Below, piece by piece: positions 1-6,682 of a stretch of 16,174 nt of DNA. The first letter of the stretch is position 1, and each line of letters begins with the position of its first letter. The notes beneath the pieces were generated by a model. The model made no database searches and was not told the DNA's origin. It saw only the letters and a program-made list of their open reading frames with translations. The stretch comes from Oribacterium sp. (GTDB taxonomy: Bacteria; Bacillota_A; Clostridia; Lachnospirales; Lachnospiraceae), in assembly GCA_017940955.1 (NCBI GenBank), contig JAGAXP010000242.1:1-16174 (forward strand), read 5' to 3'. A program made the translations under genes and the position numbers.

Positions 1-551
1 ATTACATAACTACTAAGATGGACGGATCAAGTCATTCAATAGGTGTAAGGGATGGAGAAATCTCTTTTACCGGACATAACTTTACTTATAAGGATGATGG
101 AAAGTCCGCATTTGTTGAGCATGTAAAGGCTGCAGGCATACCTGAAAAGATGAAAGAGTACGCAGATGAGCACGGACTTAGCACACTTGTTCTTCAGGGA
201 GAATGGTGCGGTGAAGGAATTCAGAAGAACAGACTTAAGCTAAAGAAGCCGGAATGGTTTGTATTTACTGCCAAGGAGGATGACAAGAGAACAGATCTTG
301 CCACGCTTAGGGAAATCTGTGAATACGTACATTGTCAGATGGTACCGGTTGAAGAGGAAGGTGATGACCTTCTTGCAAAGTATCTAGATGAAGCAGCTCT
401 TTTAGCTAGGGCTGAAGGAATCGGATACAACGGAACAACCAGAGAAGGAATAGTAATCCGTCCCATAGAGCCGGTTCATTCCTATACATTGAGTGGACCG
501 TTATCGATGAAGGTAATAAACAACAAGTATCTTATGAAGAATGATGACTGA
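1..551 (+). CDS. ATP-dependent RNA ligase, Rnl2/DRB0094-like (5' end missing)
   Basis: The reading frame is open from base 3 and has no start in the window; the ATG at 18 is an internal methionine. The codon just before it (15-17) is the lysine of ligase motif I, reading YITTKMDGSS, so the nucleotidyl-accepting lysine sits at the window's left edge. Other nucleotidyltransferase motifs follow in order: a GEWCGEGIQKN block (motif III region), FVFTA (IIIa-like), REGIVIRP (motif IV) and SMKVINNKYL (motif V). This set matches the Rnl2/DRB0094 branch of ATP-dependent RNA ligases, which join 3'-OH to 5'-phosphate ends through ligase-AMP and RNA-AMP intermediates. The gene ends 17 nt before a metallophosphoesterase and is probably the upstream member of one operon with it and a second RNA ligase. 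The missing N-terminal part cannot be judged. Confidence 0.88.
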   Translation, partial: YITTKMDGSSHSIGVRDGEISFTGHNFTYKDDGKSAFVEHVKAAGIPEKMKEYADEHGLSTLVLQGEWCGEGIQKNRLKLKKPEWFVFTAKEDDKRTDLATLREICEYVHCQMVPVEEEGDDLLAKYLDEAALLARAEGIGYNGTTREGIVIRPIEPVHSYTLSGPLSMKVINNKYLMKNDD

Positions 552-568
552 TCATAGATGGAGGGAAC

Positions 569-1150
569 ATGATATCTACATTGTATGAACCATTCAGGCA
601 CTGGTCAGAAAATGGATCTGTTTATATCCTGTCTGATACGCATTTTAAAGATTCTGATTGTAAGCTCATGGATCCTGACTGGATAGAACCAGATGAACAG
701 GTCAATATCCTGAATTCTGTGATCATGAAAAATGACACATTTGTCTGCCTGGGAGATGTTGGAAGTCCTGAATATATAAAGAAGCTCAGGGTCAGAAAGA
801 AGATACTGCTTCTTGGAAACCATGACAGAAGGGGAGATTACAAGGACCTTTTCAATGAGATATATTCTGGGCCGCTATTTATAGCAGACAAGATTCTTTT
901 GTCGCATGAACCGGTATATGGCTTGCCGTGGTGTCTTAACATTCATGGACATGACCACAGTAACATGGAGATGTACAAGGAAGGCTGCAAGCATTTAAAC
1001 CTTGCAGCCAATGTATGCGGATATACTCCGGTCAATCTTGGAAAACTGATAAAAGACGGAATTGTATCTGATATCGACAGTATACACAGGATCACGATTG
1101 ACCATGCAGTGGAGAAGAAAGAAAAGAAGTGGATTAGTAAAGAGACATAG
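569..1150 (+). CDS. Calcineurin-like metallophosphoesterase of an RNA repair operon
   Basis: This 193-residue protein has every hallmark of the calcineurin-like phosphoesterase fold in order: SDTHF (D-x-H, near residue 22), GDVG (near 62), GNHDRR (near 83), LSHEP (near 111) and HGHDHS (near 126), which supply the two-metal site. No signal peptide is visible, so it should be cytoplasmic. It lies between two RNA ligase genes, with GGAGGG 4 nt before its ATG and only 2 nt between its stop and the next start, so co-translation is likely. Known RNA repair pathways need an end-healing step that removes 2',3'-cyclic phosphate or 3'-phosphate before ligation; by context this enzyme is the best candidate for that role. 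The fold is certain; the RNA-end substrate is inference. Other phosphomonoester or diester substrates remain possible. Confidence 0.87.
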   Translation: MISTLYEPFRHWSENGSVYILSDTHFKDSDCKLMDPDWIEPDEQVNILNSVIMKNDTFVCLGDVGSPEYIKKLRVRKKILLLGNHDRRGDYKDLFNEIYSGPLFIADKILLSHEPVYGLPWCLNIHGHDHSNMEMYKEGCKHLNLAANVCGYTPVNLGKLIKDGIVSDIDSIHRITIDHAVEKKEKKWISKET

Positions 1151-1152
1151 CA

Positions 1153-2259
1153 ATGAAATCGAAGATATTAGAGTTTATAGAAAATGATACAGATAGCTGG
1201 GAAGAAAAGCTGAATGCAAGGCTCATTAGGATAAGCCGTAATGGTGATCTGGCATGCTTTAAGTATATGGCAGAAGCCGATTTCTCAGATCCGCTGGTAT
1301 GCGAAGCAAGAGGAATTATAATTGACGTGGTTCAGCGCGTAGTGGTCTGCTGGCCGTTTGATAAGTTTTTTAATGTACAGGAACAGTATGCTGCAGATAT
1401 TGACTGGAATAGCGCCAGGGTGCTGGAAAAGATAGATGGCTCTATGATAAAGCTTTTCTGGTACAAAGATGCTTGGAGATTTGCGACAAGTTCTACCTGT
1501 GATGCTAAGGATGCAGCTATTCCAGGGTATAACGAACTGACTTATGCGGACATAATTGCCCGTGCTGAAAACGTAAATGAGATTCCTTTTGAGGAACTGA
1601 ATAAAGACTATACCTACATTTTTGAGCTTGTTTCTCCACTTAGTCAGATTGTTGTCAGATATGAAGAGACTTCCTTGTTCTTCCTGACCGCAAGAAATAA
1701 TCTTACAGGTGAAGAGTTGGATACAGAGCTTCTGCAATTTAGGAGACCCAGGAGCTTTGCACTAATATCTTTGAATGAGTGTCTTGTTGCTGCTCTTGCG
1801 CTAAATAAGGGTGGCAAGATAGAGGATGAGGGCTTTGTCGTGGTTGATGAGAAACATAACAGGGTCAAGATAAAGTCTCCGGCATACGTGGCTATGCACA
1901 GATTATCTACGAATAAAGTGTTCACCGTAAAGAGAATGGCTGAGTTTTTCTGTAATGGTGAGGATCTTTCAAAGCTGGCAAAAGATTTTCCGGCTAATGC
2001 CCATATCATTAAGTACTATGATTGGCAGTTTGCTGAGATGAAGCATAAAGCAGAAGACATGATGCTCTATTCCAGGCGCCTTTATGAAGAATACGACCAC
2101 GACAGGAAAGCAGTAGCCATGACTATAAAGGATTCTCCATACGCATGGGCTGGATTCAAGGCAATTGGGAACGAAAAGGACATCACTGATATCATGGCAG
2201 TGCTTGCACCGGCAAATGTTGAAAAACTGATTGTGGAGTATCCTGAGATAAGTAATTGA
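1153..2259 (+). CDS. T4 Rnl1-like RNA ligase
   Basis: This 368-residue protein is a second ATP-dependent RNA ligase, of a different branch from the one at the window start. Visible features are CEARGIIID (about 50-58) and KFFNV (71-75), typical of the segment before the active site in T4 Rnl1-type enzymes; motif I LEKIDGSMIKLF with the predicted adenylated lysine at K93; a motif III-like YIFELVSP segment; EGFVVVD (motif IV); and VKIKSPAYV (motif V). The C-terminal third is helical and probably acts in substrate recognition. T4 Rnl1 repairs tRNA cleaved by anticodon nucleases, so a defence or damage-repair role is plausible here. The gene begins 2 nt after the phosphoesterase and is followed 40 nt later by a broken P-loop kinase-like gene, a ligase-phosphatase-kinase order that makes functional sense. 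Specific RNA targets are unknown. Confidence 0.88.
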   Translation: MKSKILEFIENDTDSWEEKLNARLIRISRNGDLACFKYMAEADFSDPLVCEARGIIIDVVQRVVVCWPFDKFFNVQEQYAADIDWNSARVLEKIDGSMIKLFWYKDAWRFATSSTCDAKDAAIPGYNELTYADIIARAENVNEIPFEELNKDYTYIFELVSPLSQIVVRYEETSLFFLTARNNLTGEELDTELLQFRRPRSFALISLNECLVAALALNKGGKIEDEGFVVVDEKHNRVKIKSPAYVAMHRLSTNKVFTVKRMAEFFCNGEDLSKLAKDFPANAHIIKYYDWQFAEMKHKAEDMMLYSRRLYEEYDHDRKAVAMTIKDSPYAWAGFKAIGNEKDITDIMAVLAPANVEKLIVEYPEISN

Positions 2260-2299
2260 AAGCTGAGAAATTATTATGGACGTTATAGGGAGGAATTTA

Positions 2300-2530
2300 A
2301 TGAGTTCTATAACTTTTGTGATCGGAGCAACTGCCTCTGGAAAATCATTTTATATAAATGAAATGTTTTCGCAGGAAGACGTAGACATTTTAAATGCATA
2401 TGATTATCAACAAAGAGCATATGATGAGGCAGGGTATGTTTAAGCGACAGCCACATACTAAATGTACTGACAGTATTTTGAGTATGCAAAAGTGTTTTGA
2501 TATTGGTAATGAATATGATCTGCAATTGAA
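2300..2530 (+). pseudogene. Truncated P-loop (zeta/PNK-like) kinase remnant
   Basis: An AGGGAGGA ribosome site precedes an ATG at 2300. The first 47 codons read MSSITFVIGATASGKSFYI, with Walker A GATASGKS, and then a coherent QQRAYDEAGYV segment before a TAA at 2441-2443. Another frame stays open across the stop (about 2436-2567) and contains a plausible MQKCFDIGNEYDLQ stretch, after which similarity to anything coherent fades. I read this as the 5' part of a zeta-toxin/polynucleotide-kinase-like P-loop gene damaged by a frameshift and a 3' deletion. It sits in the operon position where a 5'-OH kinase would complete an RNA healing system. Walker A and truncation are visible; kinase identity is inferred from the motif and context. 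A real short protein is possible but unlikely. Confidence 0.6.
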
Positions 2531-2535
2531 GTATG

Positions 2536-2562
2536 TATTCTTGAATTTTAAATTCAAGAATA
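2536..2562. repeat. Perfect 27-bp AT-rich palindrome
   Basis: Two 13-nt arms, TATTCTTGAATTT and its exact reverse complement, are separated by a single T. The site lies between the broken kinase and the nucleosidase gene, just before a likely -10 element. It has no U-tract and almost no GC, so it is a poor intrinsic terminator and more likely an operator or the scar of a mobile element. Confidence 0.75.
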
Positions 2563-2564
2563 TA

Positions 2565-2573
2565 TGGTAAAAT
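2565..2573 (+). promoter_or_regulatory. Extended -10 promoter for the lipoprotein nucleosidase
   Basis: TGGTAAAAT matches an extended -10 (TGn + TAAAAT). A good -35 at 17 nt is lacking; the nearest TTGAAT (2541-2546) is 21 nt away, inside the palindrome. The site lies about 60 nt before the TTG start at 2631. A regulator bound at the palindrome would block this promoter. Confidence 0.4.
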
Positions 2574-2630
2574 AGAAGAAGGGGTTGTCCCACCTGACTG
2601 CCCATGATAATGGAAACGAGGTGATTAAAT

Positions 2631-3419
2631 TTGAGAAAAAGAAGTATTACTCTGATGTCTGTAGTAATTGCAATGGTACTTTGCTGCATACTCATAGGAT
2701 GCGGGGAAAAGGCTAAGTCATCGGTAAAAACCGGAATTATCGGAGCTATGGATGAGGAAGTGGATACCCTTAAGCAGGAGCTGGAAAACGTAAAGGTAAC
2801 AGATATTGGCTGGATGGAGTTCTATGAAGGAAATCTTGACGGTGAGGATGTAGTTATCGTTAAGTGCGGAATCGGTAAGGTTAATGCGGGGGCTTGCGCT
2901 CAGGTTCTTATTACGAGTTTTGGTGTGGACAGGATTATTAATACCGGTGTGGCAGGCTCACTTGATGCTTCGATAGATATTGGAGATTTTGTGGTATCAA
3001 CCGATGCGGTGCAGCACGACTTTGACCTGACTGCCATAGGGAATCAAAAGGGAGAGCTTGATGGGATAGGCTCTGTTTCTTTGCCGGCAGATGAGACCAT
3101 GATGGCAAATGCCGTCAGCGCTATTAGAGAATGTGCACCGGAAGTTAATGTTTTTGAGGGCAGAGTCTGCACGGGAGATCAGTTCATCTCATCAGATGAG
3201 CAAAAAAGGAATATAACATCTGAGTTTGGAGGACTGTGCTGTGAGATGGAAGGCGGAGCAATAGCTCAGATCTGCTACCAGAACAATGTACCCTTTGTTA
3301 TCATAAGAGCCATTTCAGATAAGGCGGACGGCTCTGCCACAGTGGATTATCCAACCTTTGAAAAAGAAGCAGCGGCAAGATGCGCATCCATCGTGCATTA
3401 CATGGTTACAGACAAGTAA
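2631..3419 (+). CDS. Lipoprotein 5'-methylthioadenosine/S-adenosylhomocysteine nucleosidase
   Basis: The 262-residue product starts with TTG, supported by a GAGGTGATT ribosome site a few nucleotides upstream and by the signal peptide beginning there. The N-terminus has a basic MRKRS patch, a hydrophobic stretch and a lipobox LIGC with the lipidated cysteine at residue 24. The mature part is a complete MTA/SAH nucleosidase (Pfs/MtnN family): GIIGAMDEEVDTL contains the catalytic glutamate, GRVCTGDQFISS lies mid-protein, CCEMEGGAIAQ carries the ribose-binding Met-Glu, and IIRAISDKADG carries the catalytic aspartate. The enzyme removes adenine from methylthioadenosine or S-adenosylhomocysteine. 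Most family members are cytoplasmic; this one should be anchored outside the membrane and so would act on extracellular nucleosides. It appears monocistronic. Confidence 0.88.
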   Translation: MRKRSITLMSVVIAMVLCCILIGCGEKAKSSVKTGIIGAMDEEVDTLKQELENVKVTDIGWMEFYEGNLDGEDVVIVKCGIGKVNAGACAQVLITSFGVDRIINTGVAGSLDASIDIGDFVVSTDAVQHDFDLTAIGNQKGELDGIGSVSLPADETMMANAVSAIRECAPEVNVFEGRVCTGDQFISSDEQKRNITSEFGGLCCEMEGGAIAQICYQNNVPFVIIRAISDKADGSATVDYPTFEKEAAARCASIVHYMVTDK

Positions 3420-3447
3420 CGCATAATCTCAAAAACAAAAAAATCTA

Positions 3448-3475
3448 TTGAAAAAGAGCCCTATTTTGTTATAAA
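3448..3475 (+). promoter_or_regulatory. Candidate sigma-A promoter for the Abi_2 leader
   Basis: TTGAAA (3448-3453), a 16-nt spacer and TATAAA (3470-3475) form a good promoter. The expected transcription start, near 3482, is only about 10 nt before a strong hairpin, so the first thing transcribed would be a structured leader rather than a coding region. Confidence 0.55.
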
Positions 3476-3482
3476 AAAAAAT

Positions 3483-3540
3483 CAACAGTAGCTCCCACAC
3501 CTCTCACTGAAGTGTCCAATGGGAGCACATTTTTATTTTA
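3483..3540 (+). ncRNA. Structured leader RNA of the Abi_2 gene (abiF-motif-like)
   Basis: GCTCCC (3491-3496) pairs with GGGAGC (3521-3526), and nested inside ACAC (3497-3500) pairs with GTGT (3512-3515) around an 11-nt loop, leaving a 5-nt bulge (CCAAT). The hairpin is followed by ACATTTTTATTTTA, so it also resembles a terminator. It lies directly upstream of an Abi_2 gene. A structured RNA upstream of Abi genes, the abiF RNA motif, has been described by comparative genomics; identity with that motif is my inference from position and shape. It could instead be the terminator of the nucleosidase gene, although a promoter lies between them. Confidence 0.5.
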
Positions 3541-3548
3541 GGGGTAAT

Positions 3549-4013
3549 GTGCAGCTTAAGAAATCTAAGACGTATAAAGAGCAGGTTGAGATACTTAAGA
3601 AAAAGGGACTGGCTGTCGGAAATGATGGCGATGTTGTTAATTTTCTCAATCATGTAAATTATTACAGATTCTCTAGATATTTCCTTCCATTTATTTCCCA
3701 ATCAGAAAAAAAGTTTCATAATAAGACGAGTTTTGAGAAACTCAAGAACATATATTATTTAGATTCCGAGCTCAGAAAGCTGCTTATGGGAACAATAGAT
3801 GAGATAGAAATATACCTTAAGTCACAGATATCTTATTATCATTCACAGAAGTATGGAGCTGAAGGATATACAGATGGGGTGAATTACAATGCAAAGCATA
3901 ATCATGTTGCATTTATGCATCGGATCTCGGCATGTATAGCAGAGAATCAGAGAACAATTTGTTGTAAAAACACCCACAATGTTTTCTTTGCCACGATTTC
4001 AATACTGGAGTAG
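3549..4013 (+). pseudogene. Abi_2 (AbiD/AbiF-like) abortive infection protein, 3' truncated
   Basis: The first ~120 codons carry the usual Abi_2 N-terminal pattern: SKTYKEQVEILKKKGL, then FLNHVNYYRFSRYFLPF, then a block of helices ending in YHSQKYGAEGY and HNHVAFMHRI. I place the start at GTG 3549, because TAGGGG lies 4 nt before it and the in-frame ATG at 3519 is inside the leader hairpin. Abi_2 proteins belong to the HEPN-type RNase-like abortive infection families and are normally around 300 residues; this one stops at 154. After about codon 140 the sequence no longer resembles the family, and beyond the TAG at 4011 the same frame continues into an AbiEi-like tail. The gene has therefore lost its C-terminal half, including the expected second HEPN part, and is probably inactive. 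Confidence 0.7.
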
Positions 4014-4094
4014 ACAGTTGACTCTGCCTTTGAGCTTTGGGCCAAGCTTCACGTTGATAAAAAAATAAGAGAATACATGGAGGTCATACTGTAA
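4014..4094 (+). pseudogene. C-terminal remnant of an AbiEi-like antitoxin
   Basis: Directly after the Abi_2 stop codon, in the same frame, 26 codons read through VDSAFELWAKLHVDKK and end in IREYMEVIL at a TAA (4092-4094). The stop overlaps the next ATG as TAATG. AbiEi antitoxins of Bacillota commonly end in a similar '...YMEVLL' tail that overlaps the AbiEii start, which is the basis for this call. No start codon or ribosome site of its own is present, so the rest of the gene was lost, presumably in the deletion that also cut Abi_2. Confidence 0.55.
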
Positions 4095-4312
4095 TGGCAC
4101 TAGGCTCAGCACAGGTAAAAGGTAAAATAAAGAATCTCGCAAAATCAAATAAAGCAGATGCACGTATTTTGATGCGCATTTATATGATGGAGAGATTTTT
4201 GGAAATCATCATCTTTGTTGGTATAGGAATGATAATGATGGCCGGTATGTTTGCAGCGAGCGTTGTGGAAGTAATCTGCGATACGCTCATGGAGAGAATA
4301 ATGGACCTATGA
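4094..4312 (+). pseudogene. AbiEii-like nucleotidyltransferase toxin, 5' fragment with frameshifts
   Basis: The first 36 codons (MALGSAQVKGKIKNLAKS... ILMRIYMMERFLE) match the N-terminal helices of AbiEii/AbiGii nucleotidyltransferase toxins, where the next residues should lead into the GG-containing active-site strand. Instead the frame becomes an artificial hydrophobic run (IIIFVGIGMIMMAGMF). The pieces WYRNDND in the +1 frame and GMFAASVV back in the first frame can be aligned by eye with the expected 'Y..NF..KGGML.A..VG' segment, so at least two indels are likely. The gene stops after 72 codons, against roughly 250-300 for the family. It is inactive. The hydrophobic run should not be annotated as a membrane segment. 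Confidence 0.6.
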
Positions 4313-4592
4313 AATAATAGTACTAATATATTCATTTTGCAGAAACAGATGTGTAAATTATAAAGTCTTAGGAAGTACTGGGATTATTACAGAAAATAAA
4401 GGGTGGTTCTGTAAGGGAGATGCTTTAGAAGCAGATGATAGCACTGCTATAAGACTGTGTAAGTGCTAAAATCGGATTATAAACACGAAATGCTCGAAAA
4501 AAGCAGGAAAACCAGTCTCTCTAAACCAGAAATCCAGTTTACATGGCATGTTTTTGCAAGGCGAGATAATCAGATACATTAAGAAGACTATG

Positions 4593-4643
4593 TTCGGAAA
4601 TATATTCGGAAGGAAATCAATAATACATTGACATCATTCCGAA
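4593..4643. promoter_or_regulatory. Triple TTCGGAA operator-like cluster
   Basis: TTCGGAA occurs at 4593-4599 and 4605-4611 in direct orientation, 12 nt apart (about one helical turn), and inverted as TTCCGAA at 4637-4643, within the spacer of the predicted promoter. This arrangement suits a repressor or autoregulator. The downstream protein has an N-terminal HTH domain that could bind it; that link is inference. Confidence 0.45.
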
Positions 4644-4656
4644 TAATATCTATGCT
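4628..4656 (+). promoter_or_regulatory. Sigma-A promoter for the AAA-ATPase gene
   Basis: A perfect TTGACA (4628-4633), a 17-nt spacer and TATGCT (4651-4656, four of six consensus bases) lie 37 nt before the ATG at 4693. A TTCCGAA heptamer in the spacer could make it repressible. Confidence 0.65.
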
Positions 4657-4692
4657 ATAGGAAATGATAGATGCAAAGGGGGGAAGGTTCAT

Positions 4693-6555
4693 ATGAAATC
4701 CTGCAAGGAAATGGCTGTGGTATGGGGAATATCAGAGCGCAGAGTGACGGATTTTTGCAAGGAAGGTATGATTCCCGGAGCTGTTAAGATAGGTAAGAAA
4801 TGGCAGATACCGGATGATGCAAAGCGTCCCGCTGACAAACGTATAGTTACAGGACGATATATCAAGTCGGGAGCAGAGAAGGAGAAAAAACCACTTCCGG
4901 TCGGAATATCAGATTATATACGTGCACAGTCGGAATATTATTATGTGGACAAAACTCTTCTGATTAAAGAATTTCTGGATCGAAAAGCATTTGTATCTTT
5001 GTTTACAAGACCGAGACGTTTCGGAAAGACTTTAAACATGGATATGCTTCGTGTTTTCTTTGAAATGTCCGGCGATGATACAAGCAGGTATTTTGCAGAC
5101 AAAGCAATCTGGAAGTGTGGTGATGAATACAGAAAGCATCAGGGGAAATATCCCGTGATATTTCTGACATTTAAAGATGTAAAATATGATTCATGGGAAG
5201 CAACCTTTGCAAAGATCGCAGGATTGTTACAGGAGGAGTTCGGAAGACATTCCGAGCTTAAAAACAGCGATAAACTCGAAAAGTATGAGAAAGACTATTT
5301 TGAGAAAGTATTAAACGGACAGGCGGATGAAGTAGAGCTTTCGGCTTCTCTTCAAAAACTTTCCAAGATGCTTGCCACTCATTACGGAAAAGCTCCAATC
5401 ATCATCATTGATGAGTATGATACTCCGATCCAGGAAGGGTATTCGAAAGAATTCTATGATGAGATCATCGGATTTATGAGAAACTTTTTTTCCGGGGCGT
5501 TCAAGGATAACCGAAATCTGTCATATGGTTTTCTGACCGGAATTTTACGGATAGCGCAGGAGAGCATTTTCAGCGGTTTAAATAATCTTACTGTTAATTC
5601 TGTGATGGACGAGGAGTATGATGGTTTCTTTGGCTTTACAGAATCTGAAGTGGTTGAAATGCTTGCTTACTACGGAGCATCCGATAAGCAGGAGGAACTT
5701 CGGAACTGGTATGATGGATATTTCTTCGGGAAAAAGGAAATATATAACCCGTGGTCAGTGATAAATTATCTGTCAAGAGGATGCCTGCCACAGGCATACT
5801 GGGTGAACACCGGAAAAAACGAAGTGCTGGAAGATGTACTGAAGACAGCAACGGATGATATTACTGAGAAACTGTATTCTCTTCTTCAGGGAGAGCGTGC
5901 CATTGCCAGGATAGATCAGAATGTAGTATACCGATCATTGGCAGATGATCCTGCAAATATCTACAGTCTGCTTTTGGTCGCCGGATATCTGAAGACACTG
6001 GGGAAGGAACTTCAGGGGGATGGAGCATGGCTCTGTGAAGTTTCGATACCGAATCGTGAGATAGCTGCAGTATATAAGAGTGAGATCCTCTCACATCTAA
6101 TGCAAATCGGTGCAATGGGAAGAGCTACAGCCAATAAGATCGCTGAGAGTCTTTATGCACAAGATACAAAGAAGCTACAGGACGGAATAGGAGAATACTT
6201 AAAAAAGAGTATCAGCTTCTATGATGCCGGAGCAGAAGGGTTTTATCATGGGCTGGTTCTTGGGCTTATTGCTTTGATGGATAATCAGTATCGGATAAGG
6301 TCAAACAGAGAGTCCGGCGATGGACGATATGATATTAGTATGTTCCCGAGGGAAAATAAATACCCGGGAATGATCATGGAATTAAAATGGGCTAAAGATC
6401 TGGGCGATGAGGAACTGGATGCTTTATCTGTAGAGGCTCTTGATCAGATTAATGAGAAAGGATATGACACAGAAATGCGAGAGGAAGGTGTAACGGATAT
6501 CATAAAATTCGGAATAGCTTTCTCTGGAAAAAAAGTAAAGATACTAACGACATAA
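4693..6555 (+). CDS. HTH + AAA-ATPase-like + PD-(D/E)XK nuclease-like protein (DUF1703 type)
   Basis: The 620-residue protein starts at an ATG preceded by GGGGGGAAGG. Residues 1-45 form a MerR/excisionase-like winged HTH (MAVVWGISERRVTDF, then VKIGKKWQIP). From about residue 67 comes the AAA-ATPase-like domain, with a modified Walker A RPRRFGKTLNM (about 106-116) and Walker B PIIIIDEYDTPI (about 235-246). The C-terminus holds a PD-(D/E)XK nuclease-like core: YDISMF with D547, MIMELKW with E563 and K565, then DQINEKGY with Q585. This two-domain family is abundant in gut Lachnospiraceae and Bacteroides, often in many copies, with no agreed function; defence, mobile-element or DNA-processing roles have been suggested. 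The extra HTH is less usual. The gene appears intact and monocistronic, with its own promoter and an operator-like cluster. Confidence 0.85.
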   Translation: MKSCKEMAVVWGISERRVTDFCKEGMIPGAVKIGKKWQIPDDAKRPADKRIVTGRYIKSGAEKEKKPLPVGISDYIRAQSEYYYVDKTLLIKEFLDRKAFVSLFTRPRRFGKTLNMDMLRVFFEMSGDDTSRYFADKAIWKCGDEYRKHQGKYPVIFLTFKDVKYDSWEATFAKIAGLLQEEFGRHSELKNSDKLEKYEKDYFEKVLNGQADEVELSASLQKLSKMLATHYGKAPIIIIDEYDTPIQEGYSKEFYDEIIGFMRNFFSGAFKDNRNLSYGFLTGILRIAQESIFSGLNNLTVNSVMDEEYDGFFGFTESEVVEMLAYYGASDKQEELRNWYDGYFFGKKEIYNPWSVINYLSRGCLPQAYWVNTGKNEVLEDVLKTATDDITEKLYSLLQGERAIARIDQNVVYRSLADDPANIYSLLLVAGYLKTLGKELQGDGAWLCEVSIPNREIAAVYKSEILSHLMQIGAMGRATANKIAESLYAQDTKKLQDGIGEYLKKSISFYDAGAEGFYHGLVLGLIALMDNQYRIRSNRESGDGRYDISMFPRENKYPGMIMELKWAKDLGDEELDALSVEALDQINEKGYDTEMREEGVTDIIKFGIAFSGKKVKILTT

Positions 6556-6559
6556 AACA

Positions 6560-6682
6560 ATGTGTCACAAGGATCTCTTCGGAGGCCCTTTTTATAGCGA
6601 TGCAAATATGGAGAGATTACGCAGAAATGCCGACGAAATGAACAGAACCGGTGGGACAATCCATGAGGTGATGAAAACTTAA
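6560..6682 (+). pseudogene. C-terminal remnant of a RelB/DinJ-like antitoxin
   Basis: Forty open codons include FGGPFYSDANMERL and a GGTIHEV ending. The pattern 'FYS..NM..L......M...GGTIHEV' is that of the C-terminal toxin-binding tail of RelB/DinJ-family antitoxins. There is no ribosome site, and the N-terminal ribbon-helix-helix DNA-binding part is absent; the ATG at 6560 is only 4 nt after the preceding stop codon. No toxin gene follows. It is best read as a leftover of a toxin-antitoxin pair. Confidence 0.5.

Larger units (their letters stand above)
4313..4692. other. Non-coding stretch before the AAA-ATPase gene
   Basis: No convincing gene is present. The first ~250 bases are AT-rich and stop-filled in all frames, presumably the decayed rest of the AbiEii gene. 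The last ~100 bases hold a promoter and three copies of a TTCGGAA heptamer (listed separately). Confidence 0.6.

Noticed and set aside
18..551. Start of the first RNA ligase at ATG 18
   Set aside because: The frame is open to the window edge and the catalytic motif I lysine codon (15-17) lies before this ATG, so the real start is outside the window.
1285..2009. Long minus-strand frames under the Rnl1-like ligase
   Set aside because: They lie opposite a gene with clear motifs, have no ribosome sites and no recognisable domains.
2390..2695. Minus-strand frames between the kinase remnant and the nucleosidase
   Set aside because: Low-complexity hydrophobic translation of AT-rich DNA that crosses the palindrome and the nucleosidase start; no ribosome site.
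4094..4312. Membrane protein suggested by a hydrophobic run
   Set aside because: The run arises from frameshifts in an AbiEii-like gene; the N-terminal 36 codons match that family.
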